Notes: generated by a model from the letters alone, not told the origin. 64,000 bases of DNA from an uncultured Collinsella sp. (GCA_900550195.1 URRB01000002.1:148304-212303); one strand, 5' to 3'; positions 47,242 through 55,241 are shown, numbered from the stretch's first letter. Numbers and translations: made by a program.

Positions 47242-47742
47242 TTATGGGCGTATTTTCTCCACCAGCTCTCCTCTTTCGCTAATCTTGCAGGAATATTTTT
47301 TGTCCCCTGGATAGGCTGTTCTGAGGACATAGCCCTTTTTCGTTACGCCGAGGATAACGACATAGTCTTGATCGATTCCGGATGCGACAACTTGAACTTT
47401 GTCTTCGCGGCCCCTTTGCCTTTGAAGGTAAACGTTGGCGGACACCCTGCCCTCCACTGTTGCTTTTAGGACCGGAAGCCTCACAACCCTGTTGAGATCA
47501 AGATTGACCAATGGGTTGAATTGCTCTCTGCTCTTCCCGTGCTTTGAGACGAGATGTAGCCATGTCGACTCGTATTGCATGTTTGTCACGGGGGACCCAT
47601 CCCATGCGACAAGGTCCAGCAGATTGTCGTCATAGTATTCTCTTGAGAGATGTGACGCGCGCAGCATATCGCACGTAAGGCCTTGGTAGCAGGGCCCAAG
47701 GTCGAGATGCCCGTCGCGGTCGAGTGAGTATCCTGTTCGCAT
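47242..47742 (-). CDS. Unknown protein, third gene of element cargo operon
   Basis: A 166-aa protein I cannot firmly assign. It begins MRTGYSLDRDGHLDLGPCYQ; the middle has FNPLVNLDLNRVVRLPVLKA, and the end has DYVVILGVTKKGYVLRTAYP followed by a basic tail. The last block faintly resembles the phage-type Barnase-EndoU-ColicinE5/D-RelE (BECR) nuclease fold, where a strand ending in a TxYP-type turn is conserved; this is only a suggestion. The ATG at 47742 overlaps the DUF3800 stop (TGATG), so it is translationally coupled; a longer frame begins at 47799. A partner relation with DUF3800 is likely. Confidence 0.6.
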   Translation of the reverse strand: MRTGYSLDRDGHLDLGPCYQGLTCDMLRASHLSREYYDDNLLDLVAWDGSPVTNMQYESTWLHLVSKHGKSREQFNPLVNLDLNRVVRLPVLKATVEGRVSANVYLQRQRGREDKVQVVASGIDQDYVVILGVTKKGYVLRTAYPGDKKYSCKISERGELVEKIRP

Positions 47743-48581
47743 CACATATTCCTTCGTCCACGAAAGTGGAACACGTTGAACTTCTGCTCGGAAGGCCATG
47801 TCTCATAGCTCGCAAGGGTACTTGTATTTAAATTTCGACAGATGTCTCGGCATATTTGCAATTTTGCGGCACTTGACCCTTCGAGCTGCAGGTGTCCATT
47901 CCTTGAGGCGGCAAGGGCTCCGATGAATAAGTCTGCGAGCTGTATGAGGTCGTTCTCATTTGACTCGACTTCTTCGACAAATTTTACCGAGTTGCCAAAT
48001 TGGAATGTGTCGATCAGGCACCTCCTCAATGTGTCCACTCGGTCACGTTCGTCAATGCGGCGATCGATAAATAGGCGGTATGAGTCTCTCCTGTCAAGCC
48101 AGTTGTTAAATACCTGGTAGTAGACCTTCTGAAACATTTCCTCAGTATCATCGAAGTTTGTCTCACGCCTACTGACAACGACTGCGCGGAATCTCAGCTC
48201 GGGGTTTGAGAAGAACAGGTCGACCAAAGCCTGAAAGAAGGAGAGTCTGGACGGGCACACCGTTTTCCACCCGAATTCTCCCTGCACGTTGTAATAGGCC
48301 CTGAGTCGGTCAACCGTCCTTACAATCTCTCTCTTTTGGTCCAGGGGGCACATGATGCCTCCTATGGCCATAAAATCGTCTGCAAGAGAAGATGTGACGC
48401 AGCTTTCGTCACAATAAACGTTGTAGGTCGTGCGCTCCTCGTTTTTATGCGCGGCATCACTTCCTGCTTCGCAGTTCGCCCCGACATCATTCGTGTTTAG
48501 CGGTCTCATATGATCGCGCCCTTCTTCGGATTGCCATATTTGTATCAGATATCGCGGTGCTAACGATTTGATTCGCGGCAC
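47742..48581 (-). CDS. DUF3800 domain protein
   Basis: A 279-aa protein whose main domain (from about residue 53) is DUF3800, an RNase H-like fold of unproven function found in phages, islands and defence loci. Signature residues are the YCDES block at the start, the FMAIGGIMCP strand, an EFGWKTV block, a central YRLFIDRRIDE acidic strand and the closing LIQLADLFIGALAASRNG; the spaced acidic residues suggest a metal-dependent nuclease. The GTG at 48581 lies 5 nt after the preceding stop; an ATG at 48509 with GAAGG about 10 nt upstream is a good alternative and keeps the whole domain. It is the middle gene of a three-gene unit. Confidence 0.8.
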   Translation of the reverse strand: MPRIKSLAPRYLIQIWQSEEGRDHMRPLNTNDVGANCEAGSDAAHKNEERTTYNVYCDESCVTSSLADDFMAIGGIMCPLDQKREIVRTVDRLRAYYNVQGEFGWKTVCPSRLSFFQALVDLFFSNPELRFRAVVVSRRETNFDDTEEMFQKVYYQVFNNWLDRRDSYRLFIDRRIDERDRVDTLRRCLIDTFQFGNSVKFVEEVESNENDLIQLADLFIGALAASRNGHLQLEGSSAAKLQICRDICRNLNTSTLASYETWPSEQKFNVFHFRGRRNM

Positions 48582-48586
48582 CGCAC

Positions 48587-49126
48587 CTAGGCGCCGAAGA
48601 GCTTCGCGAGCACACCGAGGGCCACCAGCGCCTTGGGTACGAGATCCACGCTCTTCGTTGCAAGGTCGATGACCCTTGCAGCGTGTTCGGCGAACCCTGT
48701 CCTGTTCTTCGCCTCGGCTGCCATGCGTGCCCGCGACAGCGCCAGCTCGAGTGCCTCTTTCGTCTCGTTGTCGAGAACGGAGTCGTTGCCGATTTCGGTC
48801 ACCGCCTGGCTTACCTCTACCGAAACGTCCGCCGTCGCCGTGGCCTGTGAGACGCTGCTGGAGCTAACCGTCGTACCGTTTCCGCTGTTCGTGAGCGTGG
48901 CCATGTTTGCCACGAGCCATCCCTTTGCGCGCTTTACGCCATCCAGAGTCTTGTCTCTGGGAATTGTTAGCGATCCGGTGCACCTGAGCGGGAAGGAAAA
49001 CCCTTCCATCTGCAGCATGAGGTCGTCGATGCGTTCCTGGGTGCTCTCACCATAATCTCCCGCAGTGATGCAGTCGCACTCGTAGATGAGATCCTCCACG
49101 TGCGTCTCCGCTAATGATTGAGACAT
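48587..49126 (-). CDS. Unknown protein, first gene of element cargo operon
   Basis: A 179-aa protein with no firm family. The N-terminal half (MSQSLAETHVEDLIYECDCI, then a segment with KTLDGVKRAKGWLVANMA) is followed by a Ser/Thr/Asn-rich linker (LTNSGNGTTVSSSSVSQAT) and a C-terminal helical region VSQAVTEIGNDSVLDNETKE ending in hydrophobic PKALVALGVLAKLFGA. The linker-plus-helix tail resembles a C-terminal module seen in several abortive-infection-type proteins; I treat that as inference. The ATG at 49126 has a strong AAGGAG 8 nt upstream. It leads the unit with DUF3800 and the 166-aa protein. Confidence 0.62.
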   Translation of the reverse strand: MSQSLAETHVEDLIYECDCITAGDYGESTQERIDDLMLQMEGFSFPLRCTGSLTIPRDKTLDGVKRAKGWLVANMATLTNSGNGTTVSSSSVSQATATADVSVEVSQAVTEIGNDSVLDNETKEALELALSRARMAAEAKNRTGFAEHAARVIDLATKSVDLVPKALVALGVLAKLFGA

Positions 49127-49166
49127 GGTTATTACTCCTTCCCATAAATGAATTGAATAACGCGGT

Positions 49167-49550
49167 CTACGCGGACCTTACTTGATCCGCCTCCAGCCCT
49201 TCGCCTTCAGGAGCCGCAGCCTGAGCTTGGGACAGCTCGGCCTGGTCGCGTGCCGTCTCCAGGATCTTCGAGCGCCTCTTCTCGGTGCTCTGCCGGTAGC
49301 AGGTGATCAGCTCGCCCTCCGCGCCTGCCGGCGCCGTCGGCTTGTCCTCGGGATGCTCATCGTACCATCCGAGCAGGTCGTTGGGGTCGGTGTTGAATAC
49401 TTCGCAGAGCGCACCTACGAGCTCTGCGTTCGGATAGCTCTCCTCGCGCTCCCAGGACTGAATAGTTCGGAATGACTTGCCGACTTTTTGTGCAAGCTCC
49501 TTTTGGTTTAGCCCCAGGGCTTCTCGGCGCTCTCTTAGACGAAGGTTCAT
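49167..49550 (-). CDS. XRE-family transcriptional regulator
   Basis: A 127-aa protein with an N-terminal Cro/C1 helix-turn-helix (RLRERREALGLNQKELAQKV, then FRTIQSWEREESYPNAELV) at residues 3-58, followed by a Glu/Ala-rich C-terminal tail with TCYRQSTEKRRSKILETA. The ATG at 49550 has AAGGGAG 6 nt upstream. It sits 40 bp before the three-gene cargo unit and is divergent from a second HTH gene, the cI/cro-like arrangement of regulators in mobile elements. It probably controls cargo expression. Confidence 0.85.
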   Translation of the reverse strand: MNLRLRERREALGLNQKELAQKVGKSFRTIQSWEREESYPNAELVGALCEVFNTDPNDLLGWYDEHPEDKPTAPAGAEGELITCYRQSTEKRRSKILETARDQAELSQAQAAAPEGEGLEADQVRSA

Positions 49551-49692
49551 CCTCGCTCCCTTCTTTATGTTAAGTGAATAGTAAACAAAAAATGTCTGTA
49601 CGCAAAAAAATGTTGCTTATTTGGTTGACAGGGACATGAAACTGTTCGTTATGGAATTCGACAGACAGAAAAACGCCTCTAAGGAGGAACGA

Positions 49693-49917
49693 ATGGATTT
49701 CGATAAGGAGCTGGCGGGGAATATCCGCGCCGCACGCGCCCGAGCTGACCTTTCTCAGGCTGAGGTCGCTTCCAAGGTCGGAGTGAAAGTCAGCACTTTC
49801 GCGAAGTACGAGAGCGGCGATTAGATTCCTGGAGCAGACAAGCTCTTGGCTATCTCGCAGGTTCTTGGTTATCCGCCCAACGACCTGATGGGCTGGAACA
49901 CGGACGAGGCCGCATAG
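49693..49917 (+). pseudogene. Small XRE HTH gene interrupted by in-frame TAG
   Basis: From an ATG at 49693 with a perfect AAGGAGG 5 nt upstream, the frame gives a Cro/C1 helix-turn-helix (IRAARARADLSQAEVASKVG, then VKVSTFAKYESGD). A TAG follows at 49822-49824, and the frame continues IPGADKLLAISQVLGYPPND to a TAG at 49917. The sequence around the stop is the standard last helices of the fold (YESGxxIPGADKLLAI), so CAG or another sense codon has mutated to TAG at codon 44. Without read-through, the 43-residue product lacks the last helices. It is divergent from the 127-aa regulator and would be its Cro-like opponent. Confidence 0.75.
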
Positions 49918-49933
49918 GAATGGAGGAAGAGGA

Positions 49934-50176
49934 ATGACTGAGAGGAGCTACGAGCTGTCCGACGGCATCACGACCCAGGGCGACATGGTGATCTTTGTGT
50001 TAATAAACACGGATATTTGGGGTGCACGTCCGCGTGGCTTTCGTATCCCCAAATTATCCCAAGTGCGTGTGCTAACCCGTTTTTACGCGCTTGTGCCGTT
50101 GTTGCCGTACTTAAACCCGCAGGTATGCAGTGTGTTCGATTTTGTCGTTCTTACTGGTCAGTACTGTAACATCTAG
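49934..50176 (+). CDS. Small reading frame running across the right element boundary
   Basis: An 80-codon frame with a good GGAGG site 7 nt before its ATG. The first 30 residues (MTERSYELSDGITTQGDMVI) look protein-like, but the frame then crosses the right direct repeat (50054-50068) and ends inside the first hairpin of the array, so the second half is probably chance. It may be an element gene whose tail was replaced on integration. Function unknown. Confidence 0.35.
   Translation: MTERSYELSDGITTQGDMVIFVLINTDIWGARPRGFRIPKLSQVRVLTRFYALVPLLPYLNPQVCSVFDFVVLTGQYCNI
50054..50068. other. Right attachment site (attR) of integrative element
   Basis: TTATCCCAAGTGCGT, identical to 46181-46195. It is followed by unrelated sequence and then, at 50157, by the continuation of the 80-bp hairpin array. 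Confidence 0.75.
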
Positions 50177-50291
50177 ACCCCAAAACGGTCCCCAGATGTT
50201 ACAGACCGAGACAGAAGAATCTCTCCCCGACTTAAATCTCAATCCGTAACAACTGGAACCCAAATCCTCAGCTTACTGTTACAGAACGAGA
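50157..50291. repeat. Hairpin array with 80-bp period, right part (2 units)
   Basis: Two further inverted repeats of 55 bp start at 50157 and 50237, again exactly 80 bp apart, with right arms TGTTACAGACCGAGA and TGTTACAGAACGAGA. The linker GAAGAATCTCTCCCCGACTT closely matches the linker between units 2 and 3 of the left part (GAGGAATCTCTCACCGACTT). The left arm at 50157 is degenerate. From 50292 to the glp-type gene at 50462 I see only a probable promoter region. Confidence 0.85.
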
Positions 50292-50461
50292 CAAACCTCC
50301 GATATCAAAGCCGGCAGACGAAGTTGTCGACGTTGCTGGATCTCCCCTCGCCTGCCGTTGGCGGGTGTTGCGGGGCTGTTCGCCGCATTGCCGCCGCACT
50401 GAGGGTGTGCGGACCGTAGGATAGTCTTATTGACGGCCTGTCAACTCGTCTGGGAGGCACT

Positions 50462-51919
50462 GTGGCAGAAACGTTTGATATCGCGATTGTGGGCGCGGGC
50501 ATTACCGGGTGCGCCATCGCGCGGCAGCTCGCACGCTATGACTTGTCCATTTGCGTTGTCGAGGCGGCCAACGATATCGCGCTGGGCGCATCGAAGGCCA
50601 ACGGCGGCTTGGTGCACGCAGGCTACGATCCGGCACCGGGAACCGTAAAGGCGCAGGTCAATGCCCGTGGTTGCGAGCTGTATGGCACCTGGGCTAAGGA
50701 ACTGGGCTTTTTGTTCCGCCGCACCGGGTCGATGGTGCTGGGCTTCAACGACGAAGACCGCGCGCACCTGGAGAAGCTGCGCCAGAATGGCCTGACCAAC
50801 GGCGTGCCCAAGCTGTCGATTATCGGCCCCGAGCGCATCCGCGAGCTGGAACCGCGTGCAAGCGCCCAGGCCACGTGCGCACTATGGTGCCCTTCGACCG
50901 GTTATGTTGACCCGTTTGAAGTAGCCATTGCTGCGCTGGAGAACGCGGTCGCCAACGGCGTGACGTTTATGCGGTCTGCGCCAGTGGAGGCCATCGATGT
51001 TGCCGGCTCGGATGACAAAGCCGCGCGCTTTACGCTGGCGACCCCCGCTGGCAACGTGCGCTGCCGCTACCTGATCAACGCCGCGGGCAACGGCGCCGCC
51101 GGCATCTCGCATATGGCGGGTGCCGAGGAGTTCCAGATGGTCTGGCGTCAGGGCAACATCGTGGTGCTGGACAAGGAGCCGCGCAAGCTCATACCGCTCT
51201 ACCCGGTGCCGACGCCGGTGTCGAAAGGCGTTATCGTGACGGGCACCGTGCACGGCAACACCGTGATCACCGCCACGGCCGCCGTGCGCGAGCCAGGCGA
51301 CACGCAGAGCTATGCAGGCGACGTCAACGCGCTGCTGACCGGCGCGCGCAAGCTGGTGCCCGATCTGGATACACGCCGCGTGGTGCGCGCATTTGCCGGA
51401 GGACGCCCGGTCATTGAGGGAACGAACGACTTCTTTATTGGACAGTCGGCCGTGGTGCCGGGGCTTTTCCAGGCAGCGGGCATTCAGTCGCCGGGCGTGG
51501 CGAGCGCGCCGGCCATTGCCGAGCGCATGGAGCTTGCGATGCGTGAGGCGGGCGTGGAGCTGCACGAGCGGGCGAACTGGAACCCAATTCGCCGCGCGCC
51601 GGACGATTTTGACCGCGCACCGCTGGCGCGCAAGGAAAAGCTGATTGAGTCCGATCCCGCGTGGGGACAGATTGTCTGCCGCTGCGAGACGGTGCCCGAG
51701 GCCGAGATCGTTGCCGCGATTCGACGCCACCCGGGCGCGGTTTCGGTCGAGGGCGTCAAGCGCCGCTGCCGCGCCGGCATGGGTCGGTGCCAAAGTGGCT
51801 TTTGCCAGAGCCGCGTGGTTGCGATCCTTGCTCGCGAGTTGGGCTGCGATCCCAGCGAGGTGCTGTTGGAGGATGCCGGATCTTGGTTGGTTGAGGGACC
51901 GCTGAAGGGGGTGCGCTAG
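50462..51919 (+). CDS. glpA: FAD-dependent glycerol-3-phosphate dehydrogenase-type oxidoreductase with 2Fe-2S domain
   Basis: A 485-aa flavoprotein with an N-terminal FAD loop DIAIVGAGITGCAIARQLAR (residues 5-24), the DAO-type core (SKANGGLVHAGYDPAPGT), and a C-terminal BFD-like 2Fe-2S domain with CRCETVPEAEI and the Cys set in VKRRCRAGMGRCQSGFCQSR. This is the architecture of the short GlpA-type proteins that oxidise glycerol-3-phosphate in anaerobes. The GTG at 50462 follows GGGAGG by 4 nt. It overlaps nothing but is 1 nt from the next gene. A related 2-hydroxyacid substrate cannot be excluded. Confidence 0.85.
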   Translation: MAETFDIAIVGAGITGCAIARQLARYDLSICVVEAANDIALGASKANGGLVHAGYDPAPGTVKAQVNARGCELYGTWAKELGFLFRRTGSMVLGFNDEDRAHLEKLRQNGLTNGVPKLSIIGPERIRELEPRASAQATCALWCPSTGYVDPFEVAIAALENAVANGVTFMRSAPVEAIDVAGSDDKAARFTLATPAGNVRCRYLINAAGNGAAGISHMAGAEEFQMVWRQGNIVVLDKEPRKLIPLYPVPTPVSKGVIVTGTVHGNTVITATAAVREPGDTQSYAGDVNALLTGARKLVPDLDTRRVVRAFAGGRPVIEGTNDFFIGQSAVVPGLFQAAGIQSPGVASAPAIAERMELAMREAGVELHERANWNPIRRAPDDFDRAPLARKEKLIESDPAWGQIVCRCETVPEAEIVAAIRRHPGAVSVEGVKRRCRAGMGRCQSGFCQSRVVAILARELGCDPSEVLLEDAGSWLVEGPLKGVR

Positions 51920-51920
51920 G

Positions 51921-53267
51921 ATGGCGGAATTCAAATCGAGCGCGGTTGATTGCGGCGTCGTAGAAGCCGTACAAACGCAAGCCTTCGACGTGGTCGTTAT
52001 CGGCGGCGGACCTGCCGGCATGGCGGCCGCGCTGGCCGCTCATAAGGCCGGAGCGCGCGTGGCCATCGTGGAGCGCGAGCAGCACCTGGGCGGAATCCTC
52101 CGCCAGTGCATCCACCCCGGCTTTGGCCTGTCGCACTTTAGACAGGAGCTCACCGGTCCCGAGTACGCGCAGCGCTTTATTGACCAGGTGCACGCAACCG
52201 ACATTGCGCTGTTCCTGAACAGCATGGTGATTGGGATTGATTCAGGCAAACCTGCGGAAGACATCGCGGTCCATACCGTCACGCTCATGAGCCCCGCCGG
52301 CATGCTGCAGCTCACCGGACGCGCCGTCGTCCTTGCCATGGGGTGCCGCGAGCGCACCCGCAGCGAAATCAAGATCCCCGGTAGCCGACCCGCCGGCGTG
52401 TTTACGGCCGGCCTGGCGCAGCGATACATCAATATCGAGAACCTCAAACCCGGCTCGCGCGCCGTCATTTTGGGTTCGGGCGATATCGGGCTGATCATGG
52501 CACGTCGCTGCACGCTCGAGGGGATTTCTGTCGAGGGCGTGTACGAGCTCATGCCATACGCCAACGGTCTGCGCCGCAATGTGAAGAACTGCCTGAACGA
52601 CTTTGACATTCCGCTGCATCTGTCTACCACGGTCACGCGTGTGATCGGTCACGACCGCGTGGAGGCCGTGGAGGTCAGCCAGGTCGACGAGCACCTGACG
52701 CCCATTCCGGGTACCGAGCGCATTGTTCCGTGCGACACGTTGCTGCTTTCGGTGGGCTTGATTCCCGAGAACGAGCTTTCGGTTGCCGCAGGCGTAGAGC
52801 TTGACCCGCGCACACGCGGCGCTGTGGTGGACCAGAGTCTGCAGACGGGCGCGCCGGGCATCTTTGCCTGCGGCAACGTGCTGCACGTGCACGACCTGGC
52901 CGACAACGTGACGACCGAGTCCGAGAGGGCTGGCGCAGCTGCGGCGTCGTACGCGCTGGGGACCGACGCGGGCACCGTTCCGAACTGCGAGCTCACCGTC
53001 TCCCCTGCCGGCATTGCGGGATACGCGCTGCCGGGACGCATTACGGCCGTGGCGCTCACCAAGATCAACTTCCGCGTGCGCCGGCCAGTCGATGCCGCCT
53101 GCGTGAGGATCTTGGCCAACGGCGAGGAGCTGTTCGCCAGCAAGGTCCGCGCGTTTAAGCCGAGCGTCATGGAAAGCTTCCCACTGCCGGCAAAGGTCAT
53201 CAAACAAGCGCACGACTTGGGCGCCAGCGAGATTGTCCTATCCGTCGATCCCATCGAGGAGGCATAG
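51921..53267 (+). CDS. NAD(P)/FAD-dependent oxidoreductase, GlpA partner
   Basis: A 448-aa pyridine-nucleotide-disulphide-oxidoreductase-like flavoprotein. The FAD loop is VVIGGGPAGMAAALAAHKAG (near residues 25-44), followed by GGILRQCIHPGFGL, a second nucleotide loop RAVILGSGDIGLIMARRC near 178, and GIFACGNVLHVHDLAD near 312. It probably passes electrons from the GlpA-type subunit to NAD or another acceptor; this three-gene set is common in Firmicutes and Actinobacteria. The ATG is 1 nt after the glpA stop and the end is 3 nt before the DUF1667 gene. Confidence 0.85.
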   Translation: MAEFKSSAVDCGVVEAVQTQAFDVVVIGGGPAGMAAALAAHKAGARVAIVEREQHLGGILRQCIHPGFGLSHFRQELTGPEYAQRFIDQVHATDIALFLNSMVIGIDSGKPAEDIAVHTVTLMSPAGMLQLTGRAVVLAMGCRERTRSEIKIPGSRPAGVFTAGLAQRYINIENLKPGSRAVILGSGDIGLIMARRCTLEGISVEGVYELMPYANGLRRNVKNCLNDFDIPLHLSTTVTRVIGHDRVEAVEVSQVDEHLTPIPGTERIVPCDTLLLSVGLIPENELSVAAGVELDPRTRGAVVDQSLQTGAPGIFACGNVLHVHDLADNVTTESERAGAAAASYALGTDAGTVPNCELTVSPAGIAGYALPGRITAVALTKINFRVRRPVDAACVRILANGEELFASKVRAFKPSVMESFPLPAKVIKQAHDLGASEIVLSVDPIEEA

Positions 53268-53270
53268 CTC

Positions 53271-53669
53271 ATGAGAACGAATACGACCGAGACGCTGCAG
53301 TTCAACTGCACCACCTGCCCATCCGAGTGCCTCCTGACCGTGGAGGTGGAGCGTGACGCAGATGGCGCCGTGGCAGAGGTGCGCTCCGTGACCGGCAACA
53401 GATGCCCGCGCGGTGATAAGTTCGCACATCAGGAACTCACCTGCCCCATGCGCGTGCTCACCACAACCGTTGCCGTATCAGGCGGTGACGAAGCCCTGCT
53501 CCCCGTGCGCACGGCCGAAGCCATCCCGTTGGCGCTCCACGCCCAAGCCATGGCCCTCATCCGCGGACTAGTGGTCAAAGCCCCCATCCGCATGGGCGAC
53601 GTCGTGCTAGAGAACCTCCTAGACACCAACATCAACCTAATCGCCAGCATGGACATCGACCGAGCCTAA
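53271..53669 (+). CDS. DUF1667 protein, third member of the glp-type operon
   Basis: A 132-aa DUF1667 protein. Four Cys, in FNCTTCPSECLLTVEVE (residues 10-26) and then GNRCPRGDKFAHQELTCPMR (near 43-62), probably bind a metal or Fe-S cluster; the C-terminal part ends ENLLDTNINLIASMDIDRA. Families of this kind accompany GlpA-type and thioredoxin-reductase-like flavoproteins and are likely an electron-transfer subunit. The ribosome site GAGGAGG lies inside the end of the preceding gene. Confidence 0.85.
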   Translation: MRTNTTETLQFNCTTCPSECLLTVEVERDADGAVAEVRSVTGNRCPRGDKFAHQELTCPMRVLTTTVAVSGGDEALLPVRTAEAIPLALHAQAMALIRGLVVKAPIRMGDVVLENLLDTNINLIASMDIDRA

Positions 53670-53729
53670 GTAGCTAATTTAGTACGGGGGTCTTTAGCTA
53701 CCCCCGCCATCCACCCCGCCCCTCCTCAA

Positions 53730-53792
53730 TTGCGGTGAAATAGTTCCTGATTTCCGCCAAAACCCCGGCATCCAGGAACTATTCCACCGCAA
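53730..53792. repeat. Class I inverted repeat (outer arm TTGCGGTGAAATA)
   Basis: Arms 53730-53749 and 53773-53792 pair at 19 of 20 positions. The outer TTGCGGTGAAATA half is shared with the repeat at 55512, while the inner GTTCCTG/CAGGAAC differs from it yet stays paired. It lies about 60 bp after the DUF1667 stop and may also act as a terminator. Confidence 0.75.
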
Positions 53793-53836
53793 CTATCCTT
53801 GGAATCGGTATTTAGCTTGTGCCTACTTTAGTGCCA

Positions 53837-53996
53837 TTTCAAAACTATGCCGGATTACGGGGCTGATTCGGAGACCCCCATCCATACCGGCCATTTTCAA
53901 TTTTTGACAAGCCATCTACATGCGGTTTTAATTTCGCGATTTTTGCCATGGTCAAGTAATACAGGTCCAGCCCCGTAATCCGCCATACTTTTGAAA
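53837..53996. repeat. Class II long inverted repeat with conserved core
   Basis: Arms 53837-53865 and 53968-53996 pair at 27 of 29 positions. The loop holds a 33-bp core (53908-53940) starting CAAGCCATCTACATGCGG that recurs with two changes at 55362-55394, inside another inverted repeat with different arms. No gene is visible between 53670 and 54152. Confidence 0.8.
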
Positions 53997-54152
53997 CCAG
54001 CCCATTTGGGACGGGCCTCTTTTAGCTACTTTTGCCCGAACGTTCGCTAGACAGCCCATGCTAAGGAGTGTCCCAAGGTGCCGGCATAAAAGGAACGTCC
54101 CTATGTGCCGGGCTTGGGATACCATGGTGGCACCCTAGCGAAAGGACGATGT

Positions 54153-55241
54153 ATGGCACATGTCGATGACCAGCGTGTGGCGCGCGTGCTCGATGCGCTC
54201 GAGGCTCAGCACCCCGGCGCACAGCTGCTCGTAAACGACCCGTGGTCGATCTATTACCTGACCGGCTTTTATGCCGATATGTTCGAGCGTTTTTGCGGCG
54301 TGCTGCTCGCACGCGATAGCGAACCTGTGATCTTGGTCAACGCGCTGCATCAGCTGCCCGAGTACGACAATGCCCGCGTGGCCTATCACACCGATACTGA
54401 CGTCGTGGCCGACGCCATCGTTCGCGAGGTCGATCCGACCAAGCCGCTTGGCATCGATACCGTCATGCGCTCCGGCTTTTTGATGCCCCTTCTGGAGCGC
54501 CACGCCGCAAGCGAGTTTTTCCTGGGCGACTTTGCCGTCACCGCCGCGCGCACCTACAAGGATGCCGCCGAGCAGGAACTCATGCGTGCATCTTCGGCCG
54601 CCAACGACGCCGTGATGGCCGACGCTATCAAGCTCGTTCACGAGGGCGTGACGGAACGCGAAATTGCCGACCAGATGCTCGGCCTGTATCGCAAGCACGG
54701 CTGCGAGGGCTTTAGCTTTCCGCCCATCGTGAGCTTTGGTGCTAACGCCGGCGACCCGCACCACGAGCCCGACGACACCGTGCTCAAGCGCGGCGACGTG
54801 GTGCTGTTCGACATTGGCGGGCGTCGTCGCAACTACTGCTCGGACATGACGCGCACGTTCTTTTGGGGCGATCCGGACGAGGAGACGGCGCGCATCTACG
54901 ACATCGTGCGCCGCGCCAACGAGGCCGCCGAGGCACTCATCGCACCGGGTGTGCGCATGTGCGACCTGGACCGCGCCGCGCGCGATGTGATTGAAGACGC
55001 GGGCTATGGGCGGTACTTTACGCATCGCCTGGGCCACTCGATCGGTCTTCAGGACCATGAGCCGGGCGACGTTTCACTCGTCAACGAGCAGGTCGTGGAG
55101 CCGGGCATGACGTTCTCCATCGAACCGGGCATCTACCTCCCCGGCCGCACCGGCGTCCGCATCGAGGACTTGGCCCTAGTTACCGAGTCCGGCGTCGAGA
55201 TTCTCAACGCCTACCCCCACGATCCGCTCCGCCTAGACTAG
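54153..55241 (+). CDS. M24-family Xaa-Pro aminopeptidase
   Basis: A 362-aa metallopeptidase of the pita-bread fold that removes N-terminal residues preceding proline. The metal ligands are visible: Asp in VVLFDIGGRRRNYCSDMTRT (two Asp, near residues 222 and 232), His in HRLGHSIGLQDHEPG near 293, Glu in FSIEPGIYLPGRTG near 325, and Glu in VRIEDLALVT near 339. The N-terminal creatinase-like domain covers residues 1-130. The ATG at 54153 has AAAGGA 6 nt upstream; the open frame extends upstream without a ribosome site. It is monocistronic, flanked by hairpin elements. Confidence 0.92.
   Translation: MAHVDDQRVARVLDALEAQHPGAQLLVNDPWSIYYLTGFYADMFERFCGVLLARDSEPVILVNALHQLPEYDNARVAYHTDTDVVADAIVREVDPTKPLGIDTVMRSGFLMPLLERHAASEFFLGDFAVTAARTYKDAAEQELMRASSAANDAVMADAIKLVHEGVTEREIADQMLGLYRKHGCEGFSFPPIVSFGANAGDPHHEPDDTVLKRGDVVLFDIGGRRRNYCSDMTRTFFWGDPDEETARIYDIVRRANEAAEALIAPGVRMCDLDRAARDVIEDAGYGRYFTHRLGHSIGLQDHEPGDVSLVNEQVVEPGMTFSIEPGIYLPGRTGVRIEDLALVTESGVEILNAYPHDPLRLD

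Larger units (their letters stand above)
46181..50068. mobile_element. Small integrative element with tyrosine recombinase
   Basis: A 3.9-kb segment bounded by 15-bp direct repeats (46181-46195 and 50054-50068). It carries a tyrosine recombinase frame at one end, a minus-strand cargo operon of an XRE regulator and three unknown genes, and a divergent plus-strand HTH gene plus a small reading frame at the other end. Copies of the 80-bp hairpin array lie on both sides, so it appears to have inserted inside that array. There are no replication, mobilisation or structural phage genes, so it is a small genomic island or satellite rather than a prophage. Confidence 0.72.

Noticed and set aside
46181..50068. 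Complete prophage
   Set aside because: No terminase, capsid, portal, tail, lysis or replication genes; only a recombinase, regulators and cargo.
50462..51919. Aerobic GlpD-type dehydrogenase
   Set aside because: The C-terminal 2Fe-2S BFD-like domain and the partner flavoprotein plus DUF1667 gene indicate the GlpA-type set instead.
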